Assembly: GCA_012274445.1 (NCBI GenBank)
Contig: JAAROD010000093.1
Span: 1,054,001 to 1,118,000 of the forward strand
Origin: Sclerotiophoma versabilis
Lineage: Eukaryota > Ascomycota > Dothideomycetes > Pleosporales > Didymellaceae
Direction of reading: 5' to 3'
DNA length: 64,000 nt
How positions within the stretch are numbered: position 1 is the first letter of the stretch; each line of letters starts with the position of its first letter. Below the pieces are notes generated by a model. The model was not told the origin of the DNA. It saw only the letters and a program-made list of their open reading frames with translations, and made no database searches. Below are positions 44,804-55,688 of the stretch, in pieces. A program made the position numbers and the translations under genes.

Positions 44804-45708
44804 GCTTGAGGTTGCCTACGGTCGCTGATATATCGTAACGAATCTTGATTTAGTACCAACGGTGCCCATACGTGCGGCATGAAGGGGTTGTGCAGCCCGA
44901 CAATTGGGAACGCGGGGCAGCTCTTCTTTCACACCGACAGGGGTTAGCGGCTTGGCATCACACTACGTCGCTACGTGTAGCCTTTTGATCCTTCCTCTAA
45001 CGACCGTGCATCACGGAATCATCAAAGTAGAACAGAGAACTGAAATATTTCAGCTCGTGGAACCACAGGCCAAAAGCTGTTGCCTACGGGACCACCGATG
45101 CAAGAACGCCGGATGCGCATCGCTGCGCCCTTGGAGGATAGGTAGGTTGATCGCTACCTTTTACCAAGTTGGCGCATATCACACTGCTTGGCAAGGCTTG
45201 TCACCACGCAGTCTTACGAAAATAGTTCGCCAAATAAAAGCAAGCAAGGGCAGGGTATCCTGACGATGTTGCTTCGCTGTGGCACCTCGAAGCCGCCGTT
45301 GTGCTTCACGAATCGAGGCTGCCTCGTAAAGGCAGCCTAAAGATATTGAAAGGCATTTATACACTACGTAGATTGATGTACTAAGCCGCACAGCCTTCAA
45401 GCCACTGACCGTTGACCGCTCACCGGTGAGTTGTTGCAACCGGGTGCTAACCGAAGCTTGACCAACCTCAGTTCGTCCCCAAAACCTACTTCCCTACAAG
45501 TCTTGTCGAGCTTCGACATCATTCGCTGGAATGTTTAATCCTTTCCGCGTAGGGCTGTGAGTCAGGCGTCTTCAGCTGCGGCACTTGGCGTCCCCTGACC
45601 CGCGGGGTTTCGTTCCAAACTCCCGGTCTAAGCCCCCAAATTTGATGGTCCACTTGACGTGGGTGACTGCATGTAGCTGCCCGCAGTGGTATATATCGTC
45701 TCAGGGGA
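44804..45708. other. Intergenic region
   Basis: No gene. It is the divergent space between the ABM-like gene (minus) and the Zn(II)2Cys6 gene (plus). A TATA-like tatata lies at about 45690, close to the Zn(II)2Cys6 start. Confidence 0.5.
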
Positions 45709-47257
45709 ATGCCGCTCGCGTCTCGCATGTTGGCTCTTCCTGATGTGAGCATCATGAAGCCTTCTCGGAACAATAGCTTACAAGACTTGTCGAGCACGTC
45801 AAGCGACTCTCCAACGGGCTCTGATTATAGACCAGATAACAGGCCTTCACAACCTCGCAAGCCGATACCTAGAAAAGGGCATACTAAGTCGCGTCGGGGA
45901 TGCTTCAATTGCAAGAGACGCAGAATCAAGTGCAATGAGAAACACCCAGAATGCAATCACTGCATAAAGGCAGGACTTCAGTGTGGCTATCCTGCCAACA
46001 TCATACAGCTTACGCAGAGATCGACAAGTTCCCCACATCCCCAAGAGGTAGTGAACTTGAGTTCGACGCCTGGCACCTTTGTGAGTGATCTTCAGGCACG
46101 CATCAGCTGCAGCAACGCCTAATAGTTTCAGACGATGGCCGACATGCGCTTGTTCCACCATTTCCTAATCACTGCATATCCGCACCTACCTGTCGGTGCC
46201 GACAAGATTTGGATCACTGTAATCCCAAGTTTCGCTCACAATGTACGCCGCTCCTCTATCGCCTTGCTCTCTCTCTCTCCACACCCCAGACTGAGCTAAC
46301 TTATGCAGTATGAGTATCTCATACATTCTATTTTAGCACTATCTGCCTCGCACTTGGATGCTGTGTCAAATACAGGCACCGCTGAGCAGGCCATACGCCA
46401 TCGCATCTTGGCTGTCAAATCTCTCAACGAAGCATTGTCGACGCCACCGAAATCACGGAGCGAGCAAGATGCCAGAATGGCTGCTGCGTTAGCACTTGCC
46501 TTTCAGTCGAGCCATCTTCAGGACGGCCTCGCTGAGTTCCTAACTATGGTACGAGGGTGCAATCTGATTGCTGCTGGCGACACCTCGTTCCTCTCCGATT
46601 CGACGTGCAATGTAAGTTCGTCACCTTCGATCACTACCGTCAGTCCAGCCTTCCCATCAGCCATTCCGGATACGTCATGGCTGACATGAACAGGCCTTTG
46701 GCGAAGACGGCCACCTGCAACACATGAAGGATCGCATCGACACCAGTCCACAATTCAACTGCGTGAATCACGAAGACCTCGACCTTGCCGCTCTATCCCT
46801 CCGTTCGATCGAGTACCTCAACATGTCCTCGTTCGAGAGATCGTACTGGAGCGCCCTTGACACCACGGTGCAACAAGCCTACGACCGCCCTATCGAAGCA
46901 TATACCTCATTCGTCACCCTTTACAACATACCCTCACGTTGGACGCACGACGAGTTCCAATCCTTCATCGACCCGAACAATAGCGTCGCGCAGATACTGC
47001 AGGCGCACTTCATCGCTGTACAAGCCATCCTCACACCGATATTGTATCTCGAACGGGTCGGCTTCGAAGGTATCGACGCACCCACAGCGGTGATGAGTTG
47101 GATCGAGGGCATATACAGCAACGTACCGCATCATCTAAGGCATCACGTTGAATGGCCCAGACAGGTGTCACAATATCCTTTCATGAGGTTTCTGGGACAG
47201 AGAAACACGAATCCCTTCGACGAGCAGACTAACGATCTGGGGCTGTTGACTCTATGA
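45709..47257 (+). CDS. Zn(II)2Cys6 transcription factor, Upc2-like
   Basis: Four exons, 45709-46080, 46132-46242, 46309-46611 and 46694-47257, give 449 residues; introns are 51, 66 and 82 nt and all joins are phase 0. The binuclear zinc cluster is at residues 65-92 (RGCFNCKRRRIKCNEKHPEC and the following CIKAGLQC), preceded by basic residues. The effector region (MRLFHHFLITAYPHLP, then YEYLIHSILALSASHLD) matches the fungal factors related to sterol-uptake control protein Upc2, though no sterol link can be claimed for this copy. The start may instead be the ATG at 45754, 15 residues on. It is a nuclear regulator with unknown targets. Confidence 0.85.
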
Positions 47258-48008
47258 GTCTGTGGAAGGAGGTTCATCTTGCGGCGTTGGTGGACTACGA
47301 TCATAAGAATGATGTGCGATGTGATACCCACGACAGCCTCGTTGGAGGCTTATCTACACGTTCGCTTCAGTAACGCTTTAGATTCTGCAAATCAGTTAAT
47401 ACACGTCAGACATCGTGATATTCTGTTGATACAACGCTGCAAAGTACTGGGGACACTCCTGCTTCCATTGGTTCTTTTGTTTCCGGAGGTTTTCCCCTCC
47501 GGAAACAAAAGAACCAACATCAGAGTCGACTCCCGACGCGGCGCACCTATCAAAACGACACTGTGACATGGGTTCGAATCTTGGTTGTTCAACCCTTGCA
47601 CGATGACAAGGAACGCGACCACACAACTGCTCAGATGTCAATTCGAACACCTGTGTACAACTCTGATTGGCCGCCAGCTCGGCCTCTGAGCAGGGCACCC
47701 ACGAGTGGTCAGCCAACTCACCAGGGGTTGACCGTTCACGCGCTCCCTATCAGAGCAGCGCAACACAAGTAGAATAAGTCGGACTGAGCCGCAACTTCGC
47801 ATAAGCCTAAGCCTTGTACGCAGCTTTCGGAGATCATACTCCAACGCAACTGCATTATACAATACAAGTACCTCAACCTCGCTCTCTTCCTGCTATGCAA
47901 GCTTAATCTTCGAACTCGCGAATCCCGCGTTGTTCACGGCCAAACGGCATCGCGGCATTAGCTTTCACATTTCTGCATCACTACCATACCGCACCAAGCA
48001 TCCGCGCA
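47258..48008. other. Intergenic region with a perfect hairpin
   Basis: Space between the Zn(II)2Cys6 gene and the small membrane-protein gene, both on the plus strand. The only structured feature is the inverted repeat at 47468-47517. A tRNA B-box-like word at 47571 has no matching A box or cloverleaf. Confidence 0.6.
47468..47517. repeat. Perfect 22-bp inverted repeat with 6-nt loop
   Basis: The arm 47468-47489 (starting ttggttcttttgtttccgg) is the exact reverse complement of 47496-47517, separated by ttttcc. Transcribed in either direction it would fold into an uninterrupted 22-bp hairpin. It lies 211 bp past the Zn(II)2Cys6 stop. It could be a small-RNA precursor, a strong 3'-end structure or the core of a miniature element; no target-site duplication is evident. 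Confidence 0.95.
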
Positions 48009-48628
48009 ATGGACTTGGTTGAGTTCTTTCTTCAGCTCCTATCCGTTGTCTTCACGGTACTCGGGGTTGTTGTTGCTATCGACAGCATCGACAGGAGATG
48101 GTCGCTAGCAGCAGTCATGTACCGCAAGCTATGCAGCAAAGGTGCGTCGTGTTGCGCCACCAAGACACGTTCTACTGATCAGTGGTAGACATTGATTGGG
48201 AAGCGGAGAGAAGGAAATGGCAGGATGCATATAGTGTTGATATTGAGAGACATGCATGCGAGATGATGCAGCGCCCTCAAGCATGGCCGTCTTTGTGTCG
48301 CTCATCGACCACTTCGCGTAGTGATGCCAGGCAGGCAATCGGTCACTGTAAGGAAATCAAAGACTTCGTATCCATCGATGGAATTCAAGCAGTGCAGAAC
48401 AAAAACTTACCTGCATCGGCAGCCGCGGCGTGTATCGAGATCCCGGACGGTGGTCCGTCTCCAGCGAGAAACAGTCCGAGCCATCCAAGTCCTCCAATAA
48501 AGACGAAGCACGTCCATCTAGCAAAGAGGGCACTGCAGCATCGCACTACCATTCGTGCGTTTGCAAAAGGGAAGAAACCTCATTCGATCGTCGTTAAAAA
48601 ACGATTTCCAGAGACCGATACAATCTAA
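48009..48628 (+). CDS. Small single-pass membrane protein, unknown
   Basis: Two exons, 48009-48141 and 48189-48628 (47-nt intron, gtgcgt...gtggtag), give 190 residues. The N-terminus MDLVEFFLQLLSVVFTVLGV and the following VVAIDSI form a signal-anchor segment. Next is a charged region (DIDWEAERRKWQDAY), then a Ser/Pro-rich and finally a Lys/Arg-rich tail. A second acceptor 6 nt upstream (atcag at 48182) is also in frame but leaves a 41-nt intron. I recognise no family; the layout (N-terminal membrane segment, basic tail) is like the gene at 20394-21012, without clear sequence identity. Confidence 0.55.
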
Positions 48629-49664
48629 GCAGGTGTGGCTCAGTTGGGTGATTGACGGTTGTTGTAGCTACAGCTGAGCCAATCCAAATCTGTTAGCATG
48701 ACAGCATACTCTGTTGAGAGGAAGCAAGAGGAGAATACAACGTGTGGAACCTAATCCTGTGAGAAGTTGGAACGGTGACGGTGATGTGCGAAATTGGGTG
48801 CAGACTAGGGGTATCGAAATAGCCTGTCTCGCGCTGCACCGCGGTTGCGAGCTGGACCCCGGTCCATAAAAGGGTGAGATCAGCGAAGAGAGGAAGATGA
48901 ACCAGATCTCCAGGTGCATTGTTCGTCGAATTGGGGTACGTCAACACTGAGACCCGTCCCTGACTGAGAAGACATAGGTTTCGAGGCCTGGAAAGGACAG
49001 GATCGAGCCAAGTTGCAGATCGATGAGAGCGACGTAGCTGGCAGCTCGGTCGAGTACCTTTGGTAGAAGGATCGTTTTAGATTGGCGTGGGATGCACGGG
49101 ACCATTAATCTAACATCCAAAAGCCATTACGAACCAGGCACCAGGCGCTCAACGGCTTAGCTTTGTGGTCGCCGGTTTATGCCTACCTCGAATTTATGAT
49201 GTTGACGCACGGAGCTGGTGTTCAGGGGGCCGATTCCTGGGCGAGCGAATGCCCTGACCCGCCTTCCGTACTAGAGGTCTAAGTGAGGACACGTATGGAA
49301 CTCAAGCCATAGACGTTTGTGAAGTGTAGAATTGAGAATTGCTACAATATGACACGAGAGTTCCATTCGCACCCGTAGCAATAGCCGCCAGCTCTTCGCC
49401 GAGAGATTTCTGGTTAGGCTTCATAATAATGTAGCAAGTAAAGAAAACCCCTCATACAATACAGGAGAGCTCACTCTAATCCTGATTGAAACGCCGTTTT
49501 CCTGTATCCAAATGCAAATGGCGATGCGTCCCTTTCCCCGTAAAACGCCTGTCAAAAAGCAGATAGTCCACCGCAGTGTAGAGTAGGGTGTATCGTAGTC
49601 CATTCCGTTGAACGCCGTGTTGTGATGATGATAAGAAAAGATGACATGTGTCCTGGCTTGTGGC
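48629..49664. other. Intergenic, convergent
   Basis: Lies between the converging small membrane-protein gene and SIW14. No coding signal, repeat or RNA gene recognised. Confidence 0.5.
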
Positions 49665-50546
49665 CTAAGCCAGCGGCTTCGGCGCAGGGAGACACATAAT
49701 GGGCGTAGCAGGCGGCGATGGAGGTCCTGCAATGTCAAAGGCTTTTACGTCCTCCTCGTGCGCATGATTGCACTCAAGCCCAGAGCCACACTCGACCTGC
49801 GAACCAGCCCAGCCCTCCTGCCGAGCCATCCACATGACAAGATTGAGGTCGAAGTTCTCGAAGAACACTTCGTCAAGGAAACGCGCCTTCTTACCAGCGT
49901 ATGTGTGGTACTCGTCGCGAATTGTCTCCATATCAAGGCCACAGATCCGCCTAAAGCATGCAATGGTGCAGCCTGTGCGGTGCTTGCCCTTGTTGCAGTG
50001 AACCATGATGGGATGGTTGGTGCGGTCCATGATCAGACGTAGAGCTCGCTGCATTTCGCAGGAGTCAATACGCACTTCGCCCTTATTTGCGCGTATATGG
50101 ACACGGAAGTGTTGAATGCCAGCCGAATCCATAAAGCTCTGGTACTCAGGGGCAATAGGCTCAGGCACCAGTGTAAGGATGCTCTTGATTTTGAGGTCCT
50201 TGATGAACTCGTAGTTCTCGGGCTGAGGATAGCTGCAGCGGTAAATGCTTCCAGGAACGACGGCACCGTAGTTCAGGGGTGGAATGCGCATATTCAGGCG
50301 ATCGGGCACAACGGATCGGACGGATGAAGGTGTGACAGTGCCGGTTTCAGTGGTTGAAGCCGCGGAACTTTCGGCATTTTCGTGTGGGAGATCTTCGTGG
50401 TGGACGACAGCTGCGTGGATGTGTAGTTTCTCGCTCACGGCGAGGTTCAAGGCCTCGAGGTACTCCTTGACCTTGTCCATCATTGTGAACTGGGCAGAGT
50501 AGCGCTGGCCAGTAGAGCCATGGCTTTGTTCTCTTGTAGCAGCCAT
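49665..50546 (-). CDS. SIW14: Tyrosine-phosphatase-family protein Siw14
   Basis: A single exon of 293 residues from ATG 50546; an upstream open frame without support would add 50. The conserved block is MRIPPLNYGAVVPGSIYRCS, then SILTLVPEPIAPEYQSFMDS, the active-site loop HCNKGKHRTGC (CX5R, catalytic cysteine followed by the arginine), and EYHTYAGKKARFLDEVFFEN. This is the Siw14/Oca group of atypical dual-specificity phosphatases. Yeast Siw14 removes the 5-beta-phosphate of inositol pyrophosphates, so it links to phosphate signalling and to VTC polyphosphate synthesis; VTC1 is encoded 36 kb away in the same window. The N-terminal 90 residues are variable. Probably cytosolic. Confidence 0.92.
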   Translation of the reverse strand: MAATREQSHGSTGQRYSAQFTMMDKVKEYLEALNLAVSEKLHIHAAVVHHEDLPHENAESSAASTTETGTVTPSSVRSVVPDRLNMRIPPLNYGAVVPGSIYRCSYPQPENYEFIKDLKIKSILTLVPEPIAPEYQSFMDSAGIQHFRVHIRANKGEVRIDSCEMQRALRLIMDRTNHPIMVHCNKGKHRTGCTIACFRRICGLDMETIRDEYHTYAGKKARFLDEVFFENFDLNLVMWMARQEGWAGSQVECGSGLECNHAHEEDVKAFDIAGPPSPPATPIMCLPAPKPLA

Positions 50547-52188
50547 TTTAAGATGCGTAAGGTGGGATGGATGGTCCGTAGTATATGGACGATGCAAGAG
50601 GTTAGCGCCCAGCGTTCCTTTCCTGCGAGCTGGAAACTGCTTTGAGAGGATTGCGCGAGTTTGGGTTTCCTGGGGGGTTGGAACTGTTCCTGACAACTCT
50701 AGAGGGAATTTGAAGTGGTAGAGGTGTGGTCGTGTGCGTGTGAAGTCGCAGTCTCAGAATGGGAAGTTGGTCGTATGCAGAGGAATCGGGCAGAGGCCGA
50801 CAGAAAACTACATGCAAAGTCAACAAACGCTCTGTTTTTGTTACTGGTTGGAGCTGGAGTGAGCTGGACCCGAGTGGTTGTGCACTCCCAACCACGCTGT
50901 GCGCCCATAGTGCTGCTACCGCCTTCAACGCGTAACTGGCGTGAACGACGTCGGCGGGCCACGGAAAGTAGCAACGAAGCGCAAAACAGGCAAAAACAAA
51001 TCGCTTTGGATACTCACTCTGCGGTCAGCTCGAAGTTAAAGCAGACATTGTATTTGCTTCTTGCGGATGGGCGAAGAGGCGAGATTCATGGTGTTGGTGT
51101 GGAAGTGGTGGGAGGTGATGTGTTTGCCTTCAAACCCCAGGCGCGTGCGTGTCCGTGTGTGGGCGTGTGAAGCGGTAGCGAGCGGTTGACGAGCCGCAGG
51201 GAAAGGGGGACGTGTATAATTTATGAGAGCGGGTGCAGTGGTGTTGTGGGAGGTCGGTGGTCGGGTGGGTTGTGGTTCCAGGGTTGTCTCTTTCGCTAGC
51301 AGTTCCACGGAAATCCGACCAGTTATGCGCGAGGCCGGCGCTTGCCTGCAAGATGACCAGCCAAGCGGATACGTGCGTCACTACCCGTCGGACTTAACGA
51401 CCCTTTGTGCAGGAACAAGTCGAAACTGTGAGAAGGTTCGAGTCTCTTTCTGGCGACGTGCAGCTTTGTACAATGAGGCTCTCGAGGCCCAGAAGACAAT
51501 GCAGCACGTGCGTAGCATCGCACAGCATGCATTCACATTCCGTTCACAAGTCAAGAAGCCGCCAAGGGGCTCGCCTCGAGCTTCTCATCTTAATCACCCC
51601 GCTGTGGCATGACGCACGGAGGCAGCCGGTCTCAACAGCGTCTCGGTACCGAGCCTCAGCGCCAACAAGGCCTTAAAAATTCTTGCAGCGGAGCAGCGCT
51701 GAGCCTTCCGCATCCTTTGACTCGCTCGAACCACACTGACGCACATATACGGGACGAGTCCCTCGTACGCTGTACTAGCTGCAGCCTCGCATGTACAATT
51801 CTAGAAGTGAGCGTCTGGCTGGGTTCTTCCAGCGACAGCCTCGGTCCTAGTTGCAAGCCACTAGTCACAGGCTTCAAGAAGTCGCGCCTGTTGTCTTGCC
51901 TACAAGCCAGTCCTTTGAAGATGTAGGGGCGACTGTCGGGCGACAAAACGACTGAATGTTGCACAAGTACTCGTCTCCACACGTAATGCCAGCGACTGCC
52001 GTTTTCACGTGAAACCACACATGATCGTCCACTAACCCACATCTGTACTAACCCAACATACCCCAGAGTCCCGTGCTGTATCACGATATCTCGCTATCGA
52101 ACCTCGGTCACTCCACACGAGATCTCGAACGGCTATAAGCAATCTCATGCCCTGCGCTGCCCTCAGAACAGATTGAGTGCAACCAACA
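50547..52188. promoter_or_regulatory. Divergent intergenic region, SIW14 and DUF3984
   Basis: 1.6 kb between two genes that point away from each other. The minus-strand side (51050-51300) is C/T-rich with a taaattata element near 51215, like a fungal promoter with a long pyrimidine tract. Frames of up to 151 codons in it are compositionally simple and are not taken as genes. Confidence 0.5.
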
Positions 52189-53436
52189 ATGGACGCTTCA
52201 CGATCTTCATCCACGGCCCGGTCACGGCGGTCCTACCCCAACCTCCACAACCTCTCCCTCGCACCCCTCAGCTCCAAATACCCTCTCGACGCCTCGTCCC
52301 CGCCGACACCAGACGAAGAGCCAAGTGGCACACGCACACCACGCACCTCTTACATCGCGCAGAAGTCGGCGCCAACAACACCTGGCATCCTCAGCTTGTC
52401 GCAGAGCAGAAGCGCATCCCGCAATGGCCGCCGTCAGAAAACCTACGCCTACGACAGTTACTTCATCACCGAGCGCGACGACGTGAGAGATGCAGGCGAC
52501 ATCCCCAAGGCCAAGAGTACGAACACTCTGCACCCTGGTGTGTCCTTCGCCGAGCCGGTAGGCCAGCTAGAACACAAGCGACACCACGCACGGAAGCACA
52601 CGGCTCCGCTGCCGCTGCGCATGCCGCTCCACCGCCACCACACCAGCGAAGGTAACGATGACTGGCTGCACCGCGCCGGTCTCGTGATAGCAGGCGAGAC
52701 ACGAGATGCGCGGGGCCAAGGCTGGCTGGTGCGCAGGGAGAGCTCGACGTCCCTCGTCAGTCCTGTAGATCCCGCCGAGCAAGCCCAGAGAGACGCACGA
52801 CACATGGCGCGACTGTCCGGCGAGCCGGCCGACATTGGCGACTTTGCTACCTTTTCGCCGCGCATGAGCAGGGCGGGCAGCAGATTGCCGTCTCGTGTTG
52901 GGAGTCGCGTGCCCAGCGCGCGCCAGAGTCGGCGTGGTTCGCGAGTAGGCTCACGCATTGATCTGGCCATGTCTGGCTCTGCTCCTGTACGCCCGGGCCT
53001 AGATGTCGACGTGGACGAGGAAGGAGAAGAAGAAGCCATTGAGCCTGACTTTGTAGAGGCAGACGAAGAAGGGCCAGACGACGAGGAAGAAGTCGCCCGC
53101 CTGGCACGCGAACGTGGGTTTGGCCTCGGACGCTGGATGGATGCGCTTATCGGGTGGACCCTTTTCTCTGTCGATGAGGACGGCGAGGTCTCGTCTGATG
53201 AGGATGAGCAACAGACGTCGAATTTGACCACGGATGAGGCCAGACTCATGCGAGAGGTGGAGGCGAAGAGGAGGAAGATGGAGCGCGAGAGTATCATCGC
53301 TGCGAGTGCGCTGAATATCCACGAAAAAGCCGACGAGGCGAAGATTGACGTGCCAAGGCCGCCTGAGGGACAGGGCGCAGACGGGTGGCAGGATGCAGCG
53401 TGGCTGTTGAGTGTGGCCAGCAAGGCGTTGTTTTAG
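52189..53436 (+). CDS. DUF3984 family protein
   Basis: A single exon of 415 residues. The N-terminus is Ser/Arg-rich (YPNLHNLSLAPLSSKYPLD). Then come AYDSYFITERDDVRDAG and EGNDDWLHRAGLVIAGETR, where a short Asp-Trp-Leu motif precedes a Gly-rich stretch, and a C-terminal acidic block leading into LGRWMDALIGWTLFSVDEDG. These segments match the fungal DUF3984 family as I recall it. Function is unknown; much of the protein is disordered. It ends 134 bp before the converging GPI10 gene. Confidence 0.75.
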   Translation: MDASRSSSTARSRRSYPNLHNLSLAPLSSKYPLDASSPPTPDEEPSGTRTPRTSYIAQKSAPTTPGILSLSQSRSASRNGRRQKTYAYDSYFITERDDVRDAGDIPKAKSTNTLHPGVSFAEPVGQLEHKRHHARKHTAPLPLRMPLHRHHTSEGNDDWLHRAGLVIAGETRDARGQGWLVRRESSTSLVSPVDPAEQAQRDARHMARLSGEPADIGDFATFSPRMSRAGSRLPSRVGSRVPSARQSRRGSRVGSRIDLAMSGSAPVRPGLDVDVDEEGEEEAIEPDFVEADEEGPDDEEEVARLARERGFGLGRWMDALIGWTLFSVDEDGEVSSDEDEQQTSNLTTDEARLMREVEAKRRKMERESIIAASALNIHEKADEAKIDVPRPPEGQGADGWQDAAWLLSVASKALF

Positions 53437-53570
53437 GCCATGACGCAGAACTACGTTTCCATTGCGTTCCGGCGAAGTTCAGATATACCAAGATTGCGAA
53501 GCCGTGAATCTAACCCCGAGCTTATTCTACACTACTATACATCTCCCATGATCTTTTCCCTCTCCATACT

Positions 53571-55688
53571 TCACTCGTCCAGACACCACACAATCACATC
53601 CCCAACTCTCCTCCCGTCATCATGGAAATGACTATTGAACCCCCTCCAACACTCCTTGTACCTCGTCTCGCCCAACACCTTCTTCAGCTCGCCCTCCAGC
53701 GCCTCAAAAAACACCAGGTTCTCCGGCCACGCCCGCCGGTACTTGGCCTTGAACTTCGGGTCCTGACCCGCTAAGAACTGTGCCGACCGACTGCCCGAGG
53801 AAGAAATCGTTGCTGTGGACTCCATATTATCTCTCAACCACTGCTTCGGCCCCGGGCTGATGTAGAACTCATCTGCCTCGTCTAGGTAGCTTGCTCGCTC
53901 GGTCAAGGGGATATCAAGAGGCGGTTCACAAGTCAGTGCCCATGCGTTGATGGAGGGGTGCACCAGATGGCTGCGCCAGGGCGTGGAGTGGCAGGGCATC
54001 AGGAAGCCGACTGTGGTGTTCAGCATCGTTGGTGTGACGGAGGAGGTGTGGGAGAGGGCATTGCGGGCTTCGTGCTTGTGCCGGATGTAGTGGACGACAG
54101 AGATTACGCCACGTTGGTGGATTTGCGAGGCATAGCCGGCGATTGTGATGTTGATGAGGAGTAGTAGGCCGACGACGGCTTGGCGTGTAAGGGGTGCCCG
54201 GGCTGGGATGAAGCGTGATAGAGGGCGTGCGGAAATGACATGGAGGAATGGCAAGATGGGGTAGAGAAATCGAACTTCTTTGTGCGAGATCAAGCTCAAC
54301 GCAAAGGTCATGATGGCCGATGTGCATGCCAGGCGTGGTAGTATACCATGGCTGATTGCAACTGCATTGGACTTGGGTGTTGGTAATGGGTCGCCTTGCG
54401 ATGACTGCCACAGGCCTATTGCGGCGAAGGGTAAGGTGGTAGTGAGCAGGAGTGGTAAACCTTCGGTAAAGTAGTAGTCTGGGCGGTTCTTGCCATAGAA
54501 GACGGCGAGCGATTGAGTGATGTTGAAGTAGAGGAACTGCAGGGGAGGAAGAGTCCATACGCCATAGTAGAGTCTATCAGATACTACTGAACAGCCAAGC
54601 ACTGTGGATCTGGCATTGTCGGTCAGTGTTCAGGCATGGTTTCCTTACGGCCGCGTTGGGATGCTTATGCATGGGCATCTACTTACCCGCATATTACAAC
54701 TTCGCGGACCAGAATATACCGCAACCTTTTCGGGGCCTGCCACAGTGTCGGGATGGAGATAGGTAGCCAGATGAGGATATTTGTGGGTCGCAGTATACAG
54801 GCAAAGGCTGCTAGCAGCAATGACAAACGCAAACTACGCAGGCATGAGTCTAAAGTTGGAGTGGATCTGGGGTGACAGCCTACTGCAAGATCGAGTCGAG
54901 ATCACCTTGGGCTGCAGTCGACGCTTTGCCCTCTTTCTGGGGTTCGCTAGATGCGGTCCAACGCCAAGGCCAGTAGTAGACGGCGATAGACGTGAAAGTA
55001 GTTTCAAGACAGTTGGACAGCGTTCGCGTTGAGCAGAACCACTGCCATGGGCTGCATACCGATATTGCGAGCTGAGGTGTTACGGGATCAGACGTCCGAA
55101 ATTAAGGCATAAACTTTGCGGGACAGTGACATACAGTAGTAAGGGCTGTGCGACTGCCACAACCGTACACTTTCTCCGCAAGTTTCCAAGTGTAGAAGTC
55201 GAGTAGCGCAGCGGACACAGCTTGGACAATCTTCGGCGTTGACAAGAGTAGTTCGGCTTTGACAGGTAGACTCAAGCCACAGAGGTCTGCTAAGTTTGCC
55301 GCGACTCGGTAGGCGACTGCAAATAGCTCAGGATGCAGGGACGACCGCAATTGCGTTCTCCACTCCTGCTCAGCGTGAGATGGAGTGTTGCAAAGTAAAT
55401 GCCCTACAGCACCAGATAGATGGGACCGAGGGACAAAGGGAGAGTTACCCAAGTGATCCAGGCATTACTGGCCCCACCAAAGGCCAGCTGCCATGCAGGC
55501 TCGAGCGACTGGAAGAACTCATCTGGCTGAAAAAAGGTGCGCAGCGTCAGTGCATTCACGATGCGGAAGGCCAGCAGCAGCGCGAAGACGCCTAGCGTCG
55601 AGTCACGATAGCTAGTAGATGGAGTCTTTGGTGGAGCACGAGTACGAATGGCAGTCGTGGCATGTACGGAGTCGCTGGCGGAAGGCAT
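53571..55688 (-). CDS. GPI10: GPI mannosyltransferase 3 (GPI10/PIG-B)
   Basis: Five exons, 55688-55449, 55365-55135, 55071-54906, 54849-54687 and 54609-53571, give 612 residues (yeast Gpi10 has 616). The N-terminal lumenal motif TFFQPDEFFQSLEPAWQLAF carries the acidic pair of GT-C enzymes. SPWQWFCSTRTLSN, CILRPTNILIWLP, YYGVWTLPPLQFLYFN, SHKEVRFLYPILPF and MPCHSTPWRSHLVHP are family landmarks. Gpi10 adds the third, alpha-1,2-linked mannose to the GPI anchor in the ER. Introns 1, 2 and 4 are firm. Intron 3 (54905-54850, donor gtgatc) is the least certain; it was chosen because it removes stops and keeps a conserved membrane segment in frame. The protein is multi-pass. Confidence 0.92.

Noticed and set aside
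47560..47600. tRNA-like B box (gggttcgaatc) near 47571
   Set aside because: No A box at the right distance and the T-arm would not pair properly.
52458..53423. 321-codon ORF antisense to the DUF3984 gene
   Set aside because: Ser/Arg/Pro composition reflects the opposite strand's codons; no domain and no independent start context.
53571..55688. ALG10 and GPI10 in one window as a glycosyltransferase cluster
   Set aside because: They are about 28 kb apart, in different pathways and separated by unrelated genes; co-location is likely coincidental.
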